Shown here piece by piece: positions 45,975 through 55,233 of a stretch of DNA of 64,000 bases (positions within the stretch are counted from its first letter, which is position 1; each line of letters starts with the position of its first letter). The notes under the pieces were generated by a model. That model saw only the letters and a list, made by a program, of their open reading frames with translations. It ran no database searches and was not told where the DNA came from. Source of the stretch: Lysinibacillus sp. FSL W8-0992 (GTDB taxonomy: Bacteria; Bacillota; Bacilli; Bacillales_A; Planococcaceae); assembly GCF_038008685.1 (NCBI RefSeq), contig NZ_JBBOZQ010000001.1, positions 2,976,001 to 3,040,000 on the forward strand. The letters run 5' to 3'. A program made the translations under genes and the position numbers.

Positions 45975-46817
45975 GTGGGACGAATTCATATTGTAACGGA
46001 CTCAACTTGTGATTTAACAAAAGAAGAAGTAGAGCAACACGGTATACATATAGTACCGTTAACAATTCAAATTGATGGGAAAACATATATAGATGGTGTA
46101 GATTTAGATCCACAACCTTTTTTAGGCTTAATGAAAAATGCGAAAGAATTGCCGAAAAGTTCGCAGCCTGCACCAGGGAAGTTTAAAGAACTATATGACG
46201 AGCTTGGCAAAGATGGCGACCAAATACTTTCTATTCATATGACTGGTGGAATGAGTGGGACAGTTGAATCAGCTCGACAAGCTGCACAAATGACAGATGC
46301 AGATGTAACGGTCATTGATTCTCGTTTTATCGCAATTGGCCTTGCTATTCAATTAAGAGAGGCTATTAAAATGCGTGATGCTGGAGCGACTGTTGAAGAA
46401 ATCGTCACACGTTTAGACAAGGTGCGTGACAATACACATTTATATGTAATCGTTGACACACTTGAAAATTTAATTAAAGGCGGTCGAATAGGTAAAGGGA
46501 CAGGATTTATCGGTTCTTTGCTAAACATTAAAGTCATTGCGAACCTAGAAGGTGGAGCATATAACCCTGTATCAAAAGTTCGTAGTCATAAACAGGTAGT
46601 GAACTACTTATTCAAACAATTCCAAGCGGATACTGCTGGTAAAACAGTTAAGGCTGTAGGTATTTCACATGCTGACGGTTTGACAACAATGGGCGCTCCA
46701 TTAAAAGAGCTAGTTGAAGGAACAGGCTTTAATGATGTTGAAATCGCTTTTACGTCACCGATTATTTCTACACATACTGGACCAGGTGCAATAGGTTTTA
46801 TCTATTTTTCAGAATAA
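45975..46817 (+). CDS. DegV family fatty-acid-binding protein
   Basis: A 280-residue EDD-fold protein that binds a fatty acid and, in some Firmicutes, presents it to fatty-acid kinase FakA. The start (IHIVTDSTCDLTKEE), PKSSQPAPGKF and HMTGGMSGTVESARQAA are diagnostic, with the ligand-contacting Thr-Ser near 60 and 90. The start is GTG with AAGGATG 7 bases upstream; earlier ATG codons have no ribosome site. Confidence 0.9.
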   Translation: MGRIHIVTDSTCDLTKEEVEQHGIHIVPLTIQIDGKTYIDGVDLDPQPFLGLMKNAKELPKSSQPAPGKFKELYDELGKDGDQILSIHMTGGMSGTVESARQAAQMTDADVTVIDSRFIAIGLAIQLREAIKMRDAGATVEEIVTRLDKVRDNTHLYVIVDTLENLIKGGRIGKGTGFIGSLLNIKVIANLEGGAYNPVSKVRSHKQVVNYLFKQFQADTAGKTVKAVGISHADGLTTMGAPLKELVEGTGFNDVEIAFTSPIISTHTGPGAIGFIYFSE

Positions 46818-46822
46818 TTGAC

Positions 46823-46857
46823 AAGAGCTGCTACATAAGTAATTGTAGTAGCTTTTT
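46823..46857 (+). terminator. Terminator after the DegV gene
   Basis: AGCTGCTACAT / TTGTAGTAGCT hairpin followed by TTTTT. Confidence 0.78.
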
Positions 46858-47006
46858 AACGCTTTACGTGGCTAGTTGTAAAAATCGTATACAGGTAATG
46901 TGATGATTATGCTTGCATTTTCTTGATAAACTGAAGCATCGTCACTTTTCATTGTAGCGACAACTAATTATAATAGAACTAACAGTAAATGATGGAAGGT
47001 GGTCAA

Positions 47007-47936
47007 ATGGGCAGCTGGCGAATTATTTTGTCATGTTTGATCGTCTTAGTACTAAGTGGTTGTGCAATATCAATAGATGAACCGAATGCACCTGCAGATA
47101 AAGAAAGTGAGCAGGCAGAGACGGAGCAAGATATGAGACAGGATGAGCAACAAGCAGAAGAGGAGGCAAAACCTTCTAGTAATGTATTGACGCAAATTTT
47201 TGAACATTTTTTTGAACCTTCAGAAGAGAATTTACGGCAAATTGATGATGATAACGCAAAACAACTACATTACTTGGCACTTGGGGATTCACTAACAGAT
47301 GGTGTCGGGGATGAGTATGGTCAAGACGGTTATGTTGGAAGATTAGCAGATTCGATGCTAGCTTGGACTTCGATTTCAGAAGTGGATGTTGATAATCGAG
47401 GAAAAAGGGGAAGACGGAGTGATCAGCTATTAAAATTAATCAAAAAAGGGCATTATGATGAAGAGTTACAACAAGCACAGTTTATTTCATTAACTATGGG
47501 TGGAAATGATGTAATGAAAGTAGTCAAACAGGATCTGTTTAATTTAAAACGAGATGCGTTTGATAAGGAATTATTAACCTATGAGGATCGTTACGGTAAA
47601 ATTATTGATAATATAAGGGCAAAAAATCCAACCGTGCCTTTATTACTCATTGGATTTTATAATCCTTTCTCGATTGTCACAAATGAGGCAAATGAATTTG
47701 ATACAATTATTACAGAATGGAATAATGTCATTAAAAAAATTGCAAGTAAAGATTCAAATGCTTGCTATGTCTCAGTTGAAGACTTGTTCGATTCAAATCA
47801 AGAACTGGTCTATCATACAGATTTTTTCCATCCTAATGCAAAAGGCTATGATAAAATGACTGAGCGAATATTAGCAGCAATGGAGCAATGTAAAATGGAA
47901 CAAAAAATTAATAAGGAAATAGGCTTCGAGGAGTGA
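47007..47936 (+). CDS. GDSL/SGNH-hydrolase lipoprotein (YpmR-like)
   Basis: A 309-residue lipoprotein. Lipobox LVLSGC anchors Cys19; an acidic linker (residues 25-60) follows, then the SGNH hydrolase: block I ALGDSLTDGVGDE (Ser), block III MGGNDVM, block V DFFHPNAKGYD (Asp/His). Probably an external lipase or esterase. GGAAGGTGG precedes the ATG. It is followed after 4 bases by ypmS, msrA and msrB, matching the Bacillus ypmR-ypmS-msr order. Confidence 0.85.
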   Translation: MGSWRIILSCLIVLVLSGCAISIDEPNAPADKESEQAETEQDMRQDEQQAEEEAKPSSNVLTQIFEHFFEPSEENLRQIDDDNAKQLHYLALGDSLTDGVGDEYGQDGYVGRLADSMLAWTSISEVDVDNRGKRGRRSDQLLKLIKKGHYDEELQQAQFISLTMGGNDVMKVVKQDLFNLKRDAFDKELLTYEDRYGKIIDNIRAKNPTVPLLLIGFYNPFSIVTNEANEFDTIITEWNNVIKKIASKDSNACYVSVEDLFDSNQELVYHTDFFHPNAKGYDKMTERILAAMEQCKMEQKINKEIGFEE

Positions 47937-47940
47937 CTAA

Positions 47941-48522
47941 ATGAATAAATGGAAATTCGCATTTTTTGCGTTAGCAGGTATGGTTCTTCTTTCAATCCTC
48001 CTCGTCGTTTATTTAGCAACGAAACCAGTAGATGGATATGATTTAGCAAAGAGCTCAGACAGTGATACTGAAATAACAGGAAATGTACTAGTTGTCCAAA
48101 CGACTACGAAAGAGTTAGAGTCAATTACGAAGAAATATTTAAAAGACAGTGCAAAAGGCTCGCCACTCCCATTAGATTTTTCCATTGGGGATGATATTGA
48201 GTTACGTAGCAAATTAACTGTTTTTTATACAGAAATTCCAATTTCAATGAATTTTGAGCCTATTGTCGATGATAAGGGTAATATTATTTTAAAGCAAACA
48301 GGGATGAATGTGGGGTTATTAAATATTCCACCGGAGACGACAATGAAAATTATGAGAGATTCGGTGGATTTCCCTTCGTGGATTACTGTTAATCCGAATA
48401 AGGCTGAAATTTATATTGACTTATCGCGAGTGAATATTGCATCAGGGTCTCGTGTACGTGCGAAGGAATTAGACTTACCAAACGATAAAATCTTATTAGA
48501 AATCATCGTCCCTGGAGAATAA
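47941..48522 (+). CDS. YpmS-like DUF2140 membrane-anchored protein
   Basis: A 193-residue protein with an N-terminal helix (WKFAFFALAGMVLLSILLVV) and an external domain. The conserved region LRSKLTVFYTEIPISMNFEP, near 95, and the end FPSWITVNPNKAEIYIDLS match DUF2140. Role unknown; always linked to the GDSL lipoprotein in bacilli. Four bases downstream of that gene. Confidence 0.82.
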   Translation: MNKWKFAFFALAGMVLLSILLVVYLATKPVDGYDLAKSSDSDTEITGNVLVVQTTTKELESITKKYLKDSAKGSPLPLDFSIGDDIELRSKLTVFYTEIPISMNFEPIVDDKGNIILKQTGMNVGLLNIPPETTMKIMRDSVDFPSWITVNPNKAEIYIDLSRVNIASGSRVRAKELDLPNDKILLEIIVPGE

Positions 48523-48535
48523 GGAGTGAATATAA

Positions 48536-49066
48536 ATGGCAATGAAAAAGGCAACATTTGCAGGTGGCTGTTTTTGGTGTATGGTCAAGCCATTCGATGA
48601 AACACCTGGCATTGAAGCTATAGTTTCTGGTTACACTGGTGGACATGTTGAAAATCCAACCTATGAACAAGTCTGTTCGGAAACGACAGGCCACGTAGAA
48701 GCGGTTCAAATTACGTTTGATGATGATATTTATTCATATGAGCAATTATTAGCTACATTTTGGACGTTAATTGATCCAACAGATGCAGGTGGACAATTTT
48801 TTGATCGTGGACAATCCTACACTACTGCCATTTTCTATCATGATGAAGAACAACATGAATTAGCTGAACGTTCAAAGGCAGATTTACAGGCATCAGGTAA
48901 ATTTGATAAGCCAATTGCTGTAAAAATTTTACCTGCAAGTACATTTTACGCTGCTGAGGACTACCATCAATTTTATTATAAAAAAAACCCAATGCATTAT
49001 GAACGCTATGCAGTGGGATCTGGGCGAAAAGCATTTCAAGAACTACACTGGGGGCATAGAAAATGA
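48536..49066 (+). CDS. msrA: Peptide-methionine (S)-S-oxide reductase
   Basis: A 176-residue repair enzyme reducing methionine-S-sulphoxide. The active site [11 protein letters not shown] (Cys in Gly-Cys-Phe-Trp-Cys) is near residues 10-20, and [17 protein letters not shown] and DYHQFYY follow. AAGGAGTG precedes the ATG. It is coupled to msrB by a four-base overlap. Confidence 0.95.
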   Translation: MAMKKATFAGGCFWCMVKPFDETPGIEAIVSGYTGGHVENPTYEQVCSETTGHVEAVQITFDDDIYSYEQLLATFWTLIDPTDAGGQFFDRGQSYTTAIFYHDEEQHELAERSKADLQASGKFDKPIAVKILPASTFYAAEDYHQFYYKKNPMHYERYAVGSGRKAFQELHWGHRK

Positions 49067-49491
49067 ATAAAGAACAACGATTAAAAGAACTAACAGATAT
49101 CCAGTACTATGTAACTCAGGAAAATGGTACTGAGCCACCGTTTCGCAATGAATATGATCAACATTTTGAAGAAGGCATTTATGTAGATATCGTTTCAGGC
49201 AAGCCATTATTTAGCTCGCACGATAAATTCAACGCAGGCTGTGGTTGGCCAGCTTTCTCAAAGCCGATTGCACAAGAACAAGTTATAGAGCATTTTGATA
49301 CATCCCATGGCATGCGCCGTGTTGAAGTACGAAGCAAGGACGCGGATTCTCATTTAGGACATGTCTTCCCAGATGGTCCAGCAGAGTTAGGTGGCTTACG
49401 TTATTGCATCAACTCTGCATCACTTCGTTTTATCCCGAAAGCTGATTTAGAAAAAGAAGGCTACGCTGAATATTTATCATTATTTAAATAA
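49063..49491 (+). CDS. msrB: Peptide-methionine (R)-S-oxide reductase
   Basis: A 142-residue enzyme for the R-epimer of methionine sulphoxide. [14 protein letters not shown] and [11 protein letters not shown] are family hallmarks, and the catalytic cysteine lies in [12 protein letters not shown]. The CxxC zinc pairs of some MsrBs are absent, as in many Firmicute forms. Translationally coupled to msrA. Confidence 0.95.
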   Translation: MNKEQRLKELTDIQYYVTQENGTEPPFRNEYDQHFEEGIYVDIVSGKPLFSSHDKFNAGCGWPAFSKPIAQEQVIEHFDTSHGMRRVEVRSKDADSHLGHVFPDGPAELGGLRYCINSASLRFIPKADLEKEGYAEYLSLFK

Positions 49492-49529
49492 TAAAAAAAG
49501 TACGTAAGCAAGTTACGGTAAACTTAGGT

Positions 49530-49613
49530 AAATCGCCGATAGAAGCTCGCAAATCGCCGGTTAGACAGAAAAAATCGCCGTTAAAAGTCTGTGAAACGCC
49601 GGTAAACTATCGG
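49530..49613. repeat. Four degenerate 21-bp AATCGCC units
   Basis: Units beginning AAATCGCCGATAGAAG, AAATCGCCGGTTAG, AAATCGCCGTTAAAAG and GAAACGCCGGTAAAC follow each other at 21-bp spacing. They share the core of the thirteen-unit array at 33456-33728 but have diverged much more. Confidence 0.78.
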
Positions 49614-49644
49614 AAATGCTTGCCGTAGCGGACAACGGTCACTG

Positions 49645-49688
49645 CAAAAAAGTGTTAGATTGATTGTAGTCATTCTAACACTTTTTCT
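49645..49688 (+). terminator. Terminator downstream of msrB
   Basis: AAAAAGTGTTAGA / TCTAACACTTTTT, 13 perfect pairs, T-rich right arm. Confidence 0.82.
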
Positions 49689-49822
49689 TATTTGTCCCAA
49701 CCTCGTTTTGAAGAGAAACTTTGCAAATAAAAAAGAATGCCTCTGCGGTTTTATTAAAAGTCAAGTTCTTTTAGTTTCTTATTGTAATTAATCAAAGACA
49801 ATAGAATGTTACACATTTTAAT

Positions 49823-49882
49823 CCCTCTATATTAGTTGTTTAAAAATGTATATAATACATTTAAAGTAACTAATATAGAGGG
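49823..49882. promoter_or_regulatory. Nested palindromes around a TATAAT box
   Basis: Outer arms CCCTCTATATTAGTT (49823-49837) and AACTAATATAGAGGG (49868-49882) are perfect 15-base inverted repeats; inside, AAATGTAT-ATA-ATACATTT (49844-49862) is a second perfect dyad that contains TATAAT at 49851. The right outer arm overlaps the ribosome site of the next gene. Looks like tight operator or mRNA-structure control. Confidence 0.65.
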
Positions 49883-49890
49883 GGATTTTT

Positions 49891-50871
49891 ATGTTTGTTT
49901 TAAATTTTTTTGAAATGAAAAATTCAATGGACGCAGCTAAAGGGTTGGCTAATTATTTTGATTTGGATATAGAAAGTGTACTTAATAGAATAGATAAGAA
50001 TTACAACCTCATAGATCTAATAGAAGATTTAAAAATTGATTTAAACTATACATATCATCCAGAAACCCTTTTGACTTGTAGACACGCAACAACTACTAAC
50101 GACAATTTAGATTCTATACGTAATAAGGGGCTTTTGAATCTTAAGAGAATGTTAGAAGAAGAAACGACCTTAAGCACATTCTTGTTTTCATATGGAATTT
50201 CTATTAACGTAAGTGAAAAGAAATTCATTTACAAAAATCAAGTTTTCCCTATTTATTCTTATCGAAAAAATAATATTGAAGAAGAATATAAGAGATGTAA
50301 TAGTTATGACTTATACGAAACTAATCCTACTTTAAAAGATGATTATTATCACAAAGCAATGGATTTACTGTATTTGAAATTGTATTATGATGATTGCGAA
50401 ACAGAAGTGTTTTTAGATGGCGATTTAAAGAAAATATACGATTATGACTCAGTTAGATATTCCCCAGAGATATTGAATACGATTGAAAATATAGTTAAAT
50501 ATCTTGATAATGTCCCTTTATTTTATTTACAGGATTCATGGGCTAAAAAAGAGAACTGCAAGTATTACATTTTGGAGTTCGATGTTCCAATTGTCTGCTT
50601 TGTAAATTCCACTATTCATTCAACCTTTGACCGTTTTTGGGAAATAAGTGACATTGCAGAATTTTTTGGTTATACCGAATGGCAATATGAAGATGGGTTA
50701 ATCGATAACACATTCTTTAATAATTTATTTATCCTCAAAAATTTAATTTCGAAAATAATAGAAGATTATGCACATACTTTTGGTCAAATAGCTTCATCTA
50801 CTATAATAGATGGACATAAGATTCGAACAATTATTGAACATGACGTTAAAGAAAAAACCCTTTACGATTGA
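49891..50871 (+). CDS. Unknown protein with an ADP-ribosyltransferase-like motif
   Basis: A 326-residue soluble protein of no family I recognise. Residues 63-81 read CRHATTTNDNLDSIRNKGL, which fits the His-x-Thr ... Asn-Leu-x-x-Ile-x-x-x-Gly-Leu pattern common near the NAD site of ADP-ribosyltransferase-fold proteins such as DarT; YYILEFDVPIVCF near 205 could be a later core strand. The rest is acidic and tyrosine-rich. GAGGGGG precedes the ATG. It is a single gene behind nested palindromes in an accessory stretch. The ART idea is a hypothesis. Confidence 0.6.
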   Translation: MFVLNFFEMKNSMDAAKGLANYFDLDIESVLNRIDKNYNLIDLIEDLKIDLNYTYHPETLLTCRHATTTNDNLDSIRNKGLLNLKRMLEEETTLSTFLFSYGISINVSEKKFIYKNQVFPIYSYRKNNIEEEYKRCNSYDLYETNPTLKDDYYHKAMDLLYLKLYYDDCETEVFLDGDLKKIYDYDSVRYSPEILNTIENIVKYLDNVPLFYLQDSWAKKENCKYYILEFDVPIVCFVNSTIHSTFDRFWEISDIAEFFGYTEWQYEDGLIDNTFFNNLFILKNLISKIIEDYAHTFGQIASSTIIDGHKIRTIIEHDVKEKTLYD

Positions 50872-50940
50872 ATCGTAATGTAGCTTTTGAATAAAGTTCG
50901 ATTAAAAGTAAGTTGCAAACGCTGATTTTATACAGAAAGA

Positions 50941-50987
50941 AACCAACTGTTTTGAAACAAAGTTTGATCAAAACAGTTGGTTCTTTA
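50941..50987 (+). terminator. Terminator of the ART-like gene
   Basis: AACCAACTGTTTTGA / TCAAAACAGTTGGTT, 15 perfect pairs, then CTTT. Confidence 0.82.
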
Positions 50988-51061
50988 TTTATCTAGTTTG
51001 ATTTTTATAATAAAGATTGATTATTTCTGGATTCGAATCTTCAATTAAAGCCCCCGTTAGT

Positions 51062-51093
51062 GAAAAAGCATTCCTGCTTATAACAGAAATGCA
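51062..51093 (-). terminator. Terminator of the two-repeat secreted protein gene
   Basis: On the minus strand GCATTTCTG pairs with CAGGAATGC (one G-U), followed by TTTTTC. Confidence 0.7.
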
Positions 51094-51108
51094 ATCTTAT
51101 TTTAACAA

Positions 51109-51462
51109 TTATTTTTCTTTTATATAAAAGAAACCTGTTCCATTTTCTTGTGGTACAAATCCTTCTATTACGGGCATTTTTTCCACCATTTTTTGTTCCT
51201 CTGCTGTAATAACAGTGGTAATATCCTTCCTTTCAGTTGGCTCCTCTTCTATAAAAATGAAGCCAGTTCCATTTTCTTGTGGTACAAATCCCTTTTTAGC
51301 TGACAGATTTTCTACCATATTTTGTTCTTCTTTTGTTATAACCGTAGTAATGTCTGTTTGTTCTTCTGCTGATACCTTTGTGCCTTGCAAGTCTTTTGCA
51401 AAACCAGTTGTTAATGCTAAAACTCCTGTTAAACCAAAGGTGAAGACTAACTTCCTTTTCAT
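51109..51462 (-). CDS. Small secreted protein with two tandem 40-residue repeats
   Basis: A 117-residue protein. A signal peptide (KRKLVFTFGLTGVLALTTG) ends before AEEQ. The mature part is two near-identical repeats: DITTVITKEEQNMVENL ... KKGFVPQENGTGFIFIEE and DITTVITAEEQKMVEKM ... IEGFVPQENGTGFFYIKE. No cysteine or sorting motif. Probably a small secreted or wall-associated factor; function unknown. GGGGG precedes the ATG. Confidence 0.72.
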   Translation of the reverse strand: MKRKLVFTFGLTGVLALTTGFAKDLQGTKVSAEEQTDITTVITKEEQNMVENLSAKKGFVPQENGTGFIFIEEEPTERKDITTVITAEEQKMVEKMPVIEGFVPQENGTGFFYIKEK

Positions 51463-51993
51463 GTAAAAACCCCCATTTTTCTTTAGTTTGTAACAATAAC
51501 ATATTTTACCACAAATGAATCTATATTACTTTATAACTTCTTGGACTAATCTGCACCGTTAGTTTAAGTACATTTCATCACAATCTTTATAGTTACATTA
51601 ACATAAATATCCAATAAAGAATCATCTAACCTTTAAGAAATTTACAGAGAAGGGAAGATATTAATTAAACTTTATTACAAATTTATATAGACTAAACTAA
51701 TAAGAGGATATTATGTTCAATATATGAGCATATATCCTCTTTTCCTATGCATATTATATTCGGTAATTATATGTTGGAAATATCTGTTAAAAATATCGTA
51801 TAGTATGTATACTATAAACAGAAACGTACGTTTGTTTCTTGAGGGGGACGTAGCCCACAGCTGGAGGCGTAGTGAGGTCTTTAGACCGAGCGTTAATATC
51901 TTTGGCTATTCGTAACAAGTAGTGGAAACTAATTTTTAAAAATTATATTTCACTGCGTATTTGAAACATATCGTGGAGAAAGGAATTACTATT
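51463..51993. other. Intergenic accessory DNA with a hairpin and a GC-richer patch
   Basis: About 530 bases without a credible gene. AAGAGGATA / TATCCTCTT (51702-51741) forms a hairpin with TTTT. At 51840-51893 a GC-richer stretch (GAGGGGGACGTAGCCCACAG, then GGTCTTTAGACC as a short dyad) differs from the AT-rich surroundings and may be a fragment of a lost element. Confidence 0.4.
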
Positions 51994-52343
51994 ATGATTA
52001 ATGTATATGTGGATGATTAAGAGATTGTCCGATCGGTTTTGTCGTGGCAAGAACGTTTTAAGAAGCCATTCACTTACTTGAAACTCACGAAGTAGATATA
52101 CTTTCTCTTGACCATAATTTAGGAGAAGATCTACAAGGTAAACTATTGCCAACAGGTTATGACTTAGTAAAATATATTTGCGAAAAAGGATTATGGGCAA
52201 ATAAAATATATATTCATACGGACAACCCTGTTGGTAGAGAGAATATGTATCAAACACTGCATGGAGCGAAACGAAGGGGTTTCATTGATTCAGATATTGA
52301 AATTTACCACTATTCTATTATCGAAAATAAATATACCGAATGA
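51994..52343 (+). pseudogene. Broken cyclic-phosphate-processing receiver (cREC) gene
   Basis: ATG after AAAGGA opens MINVYVDD and then hits TAA at once. After a frame change (near 52018) the sequence continues RDCPIGFVVARTF, a second stop (TAA at 52061), and EAIHLLETHEVDILSLDHNL, then GEDLQGKLLPTGYDLVKYIC and IHTDNPVGRENM. The order DD-R ... LDHxLGED ... TGYD ... H-x-x-NPVGRENM is that of the cREC receiver-like domain linked in other genomes to cyclic-phosphate RNA processing. One frameshift and one stop make it inactive. Confidence 0.82.
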
Positions 52344-52430
52344 AGTAATACAAAACAATTTGAGGAAATTGTTTTGTAAGAAAAAGAATGGGCTGTCCAC
52401 CACTTATTACGAATGTCCATATTTTTTAAT

Positions 52431-52904
52431 TTATTTGAACTGTTCAAAATGATTTGCCACCCACCGTTGATTATTTTCAGCCACATATTGTTCAACTGCT
52501 ATTAAGCGATTCACTAACTCCTCTTTTGAAAGCTGCATATACTTCTTCTTAGCGTTATTTACATCACGTTCAGAAGAAATCCTTCTTAATGCTGTCTCGT
52601 CAAATTTAGAAGGTAATACTGACTTTTTACGAGTGTTCTTTACTTTATAGGTTCTGCTATGCTGTTGATAATAGGCATGTAGTTCTTCATTACGCTTAAT
52701 TGGGTTCATATGGATACCTTTGCCGTTGGCGTCGAAAGATTTGGAATGCTCGCTAATGTTGTGATATGTTACTGGAATACCTTGTGCGACAAGGAAATCA
52801 ATAGTTTGTATGCCAATGGAAACAGAACGCTTTTTACGTTGCTGATGCACTTTATCAAGCCACTGATGTTTATCTAAATGTATTCCTTTTGGTGATTGGT
52901 TCAT
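52431..52904 (-). CDS. Unknown basic protein, possibly mobile-element associated
   Basis: A 157-residue, strongly basic, helical protein. The part VTYHNISEHSKSFDANGKGI could be a DNA-binding helix pair, reminiscent of TnpC-like accessory proteins of Tn554-type elements, but this is weak. It ends in a predicted coiled segment (SKEELVNRLIAVEQYVAENN). It overlaps the upstream gene by 35 bases. No recombinase or transposase frame remains nearby. Confidence 0.55.
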   Translation of the reverse strand: MNQSPKGIHLDKHQWLDKVHQQRKKRSVSIGIQTIDFLVAQGIPVTYHNISEHSKSFDANGKGIHMNPIKRNEELHAYYQQHSRTYKVKNTRKKSVLPSKFDETALRRISSERDVNNAKKKYMQLSKEELVNRLIAVEQYVAENNQRWVANHFEQFK

Positions 52905-53109
52905 TGCTACGTTCCTCTCTATATTGCTTAATTAAATCAATCTCTTTCAATTCAATTTTCGCTTGTTTTGCCATCTCTTTCGCTTTTCGAACTTCGACCT
53001 CTAATCCCATTTGTTTAAATCGTTTTTCCATATCTTTTGATAATTGAATGACTTCTAATAATTCATCCTCTTGATCTGGTTCGGGTATTTTTGCTTTACG
53101 CCTAAACAT
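52870..53109 (-). CDS. Unknown small coiled-coil protein
   Basis: A 79-residue, highly charged, helical protein with heptad-like spacing (EVIQLSKDMEKRFKQMGLEV). It is read just before, and overlaps, the 157-residue basic protein, so they form a two-gene unit. No recognised family. No strong ribosome site was identified for its ATG. Confidence 0.5.
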   Translation of the reverse strand: MFRRKAKIPEPDQEDELLEVIQLSKDMEKRFKQMGLEVEVRKAKEMAKQAKIELKEIDLIKQYREERSNEPITKRNTFR

Positions 53110-53251
53110 TGCATTTTAGTAGGGCAAATGTGATCTGTAACACAAGTACCGCCAATACACCAACTTTTTCGGCATAGGCATCAAATTCTTTTTAGTCACT
53201 GTAAAGTGTTTAACCTTTTAACAAAAGTACATGAGAAAGTTAATGAAAATA

Positions 53252-53296
53252 AAAAGCACATCACTAAAATTTGCATTTAGTAATGTGCATTTTTAT
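53252..53296. terminator. Bidirectional terminator before the chemoreceptor stop
   Basis: GCACATCACTAAA / TTTAGTAATGTGC, flanked by A and T runs on both sides; serves the chemoreceptor gene on the minus strand. Confidence 0.78.
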
Positions 53297-53391
53297 TTAA
53301 TGTGTAACATTATAAAAGAAACACTATTGAATAAGACATAATGTACAATTACTTGTACTTAATCTTACAGAGTAAGACATTCTTTTTTTTG

Positions 53392-55233
53392 TTAAATTTT
53401 AAACGCACCGACGACGTTGCGTAAACTATCTGCTTGGTGGGCTAGTTCCGTAGCGGCTGCATTAATTTCCTGCATGGATGCAGAACCTTGTGTAGCAGCA
53501 GCAGCAGACATCACCGTATTGGAAGCGGTTTGTTCAGCATAAGCGTTAATATGCACAAAATCATTTGCTACAGCATTACTATAATCAAGTGTTTGCGCTA
53601 TTTTATCAACCATTGTAGCAATAATTGTAGTCGTTTCTTTTGTTTGCATTAGGATGTTGGACAATGACTGGTTTGTTTCATTCGTCACTTCGACTCCTCG
53701 AATAACTGATGTTACACCTTCATGATTTTGTGTAATAATTGATGCGACTTCATCTTGGATGGACGTCACAATCGTTGTTACTTCTTTAGCAGCCGTTTGT
53801 GATTGCTCAGCGAGTTTGCGCACTTCATCTGCTACAACAGCAAAGCCACGGCCGTGCTCACCAGCACGTGCAGCTTCAATTGCGGCATTCAATGCAAGTA
53901 AATTTGTTTGCTCTGAGATGGCTGTAATGGTACCAATTATAGATGTTATATCTGCTGATTTTCGACCAAGTGCCTCAACTGTTGTAGAGGTAGAAGCAAT
54001 CGTTTCTTCAATAGATTGCATAACTAATGTAGATTGATGAACTGATCGACTACCTTCATCAGCGGCTTGTTGCATGGCCAATGATGCCCGTTGAACAGCA
54101 TTCGCCTGCTCATTTAATTGATGCATAGAATGATCTAAATCACTCATTTTTTGTTGGGCACTATTCATACTATTGATTGTATTTTCACTATCACTTGCTA
54201 TATCTGCACTTGCATCCGCTATATTTTGGATTGTACGAGCATTCTCATCTGCTAATGTCATCAACTCCTGGCTACTGCTTGAGACGTGATCAGCGAGTTC
54301 GCTAACACGTTTAATAAGGTTTGAAATTGAAATGATAAGGGTATTCGTAGAGTTAGCAATAATAGAAAATTCATCGTTATTACGTACATGGACACGTCTT
54401 GTTAAATCACCACCAGCTTGGGCAATATCAAGAATAGAGTGGTTAATAGCATGTGTATTGTTTTTTAATGATTTAAATAACATAATGCCAAAAATAACGA
54501 TTGCTATAAGACCGATAATTGAAATAATTAAAAACGTACTGTTTGACAAAGTAACCTGCTTATTCAACGTATTAAGTTTAGCTTTATTGGATTTATCCAT
54601 TACATTGTTGATGGATTCAATATTTTGATCAATATGCAATTTCATCGTTTCGCCTGTACCTTCGATCATTAGCTTTCGAGCTTGTTCAAGCCCAAGCTCA
54701 TCACGCATCGTCATGACCTTTTTCGAGTACTCAAGGTAATTTTTATAATATTGACCGATTGCTTGTATATGTCCAAGCTCAACTTGGCGGTCTGCAAATT
54801 TTTGTTGTAAAGCAGCTATTTTTTTATTGATAGAATCGATTTTCATTTTGTAAGAAGTAGAATAACTACCATTTCCCGTAATTATATAGGCTTGTTCTAA
54901 GTTGGTTAATCTAGCAATTTCATAGGCTAGCTGATTAACGGTAAGTTGCTCCTGTACATTCTTCTCAGTAAAATCTTTCATTTGCTGTTGAAGATTCGTT
55001 ATATTGTTGTACGACAATATACCCATTGCGGCGGTAATAAAAATAAGAAGAGAGAAAATAATAAGTACTTTGCCGCGAATTAAATGATAAAAACGTTGTC
55101 GTTTTTCTGTAGTAGGAGGGAGATTATGCCTACTAACGTTAGAATCAATAGCTTTCTTTCTTTTAAAAAAGCTAGAATCTAAGAGAGACGGGCGTTTTCT
55201 CGTTGGTTTACTTGATTTTTTCTTGTTTTTCAT
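53392..55233 (-). CDS. Methyl-accepting chemotaxis protein
   Basis: A 613-residue chemoreceptor. A basic, low-complexity cytoplasmic tail (1-45) precedes helix 1 ([18 protein letters not shown]), an external four-helix-bundle/CHASE3-like sensor (about 65-225), helix 2 ([19 protein letters not shown]), HAMP, and the signalling domain with the CheA/CheW tip [18 protein letters not shown]. The ATG 8 bases after GGAAGG is preferred over two ATG/GTG codons upstream. The long basic N-terminal tail is unusual. Ligand unknown. Confidence 0.92.
   Translation of the reverse strand: MKNKKKSSKPTRKRPSLLDSSFFKRKKAIDSNVSRHNLPPTTEKRQRFYHLIRGKVLIIFSLLIFITAAMGILSYNNITNLQQQMKDFTEKNVQEQLTVNQLAYEIARLTNLEQAYIITGNGSYSTSYKMKIDSINKKIAALQQKFADRQVELGHIQAIGQYYKNYLEYSKKVMTMRDELGLEQARKLMIEGTGETMKLHIDQNIESINNVMDKSNKAKLNTLNKQVTLSNSTFLIISIIGLIAIVIFGIMLFKSLKNNTHAINHSILDIAQAGGDLTRRVHVRNNDEFSIIANSTNTLIISISNLIKRVSELADHVSSSSQELMTLADENARTIQNIADASADIASDSENTINSMNSAQQKMSDLDHSMHQLNEQANAVQRASLAMQQAADEGSRSVHQSTLVMQSIEETIASTSTTVEALGRKSADITSIIGTITAISEQTNLLALNAAIEAARAGEHGRGFAVVADEVRKLAEQSQTAAKEVTTIVTSIQDEVASIITQNHEGVTSVIRGVEVTNETNQSLSNILMQTKETTTIIATMVDKIAQTLDYSNAVANDFVHINAYAEQTASNTVMSAAAATQGSASMQEINAAATELAHQADSLRNVVGAFKI

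Noticed and set aside
51840..51893. Insertion-sequence end
   Set aside because: Only a short GC-richer patch and a 12-base dyad; no paired inverted repeat, target duplication or transposase.
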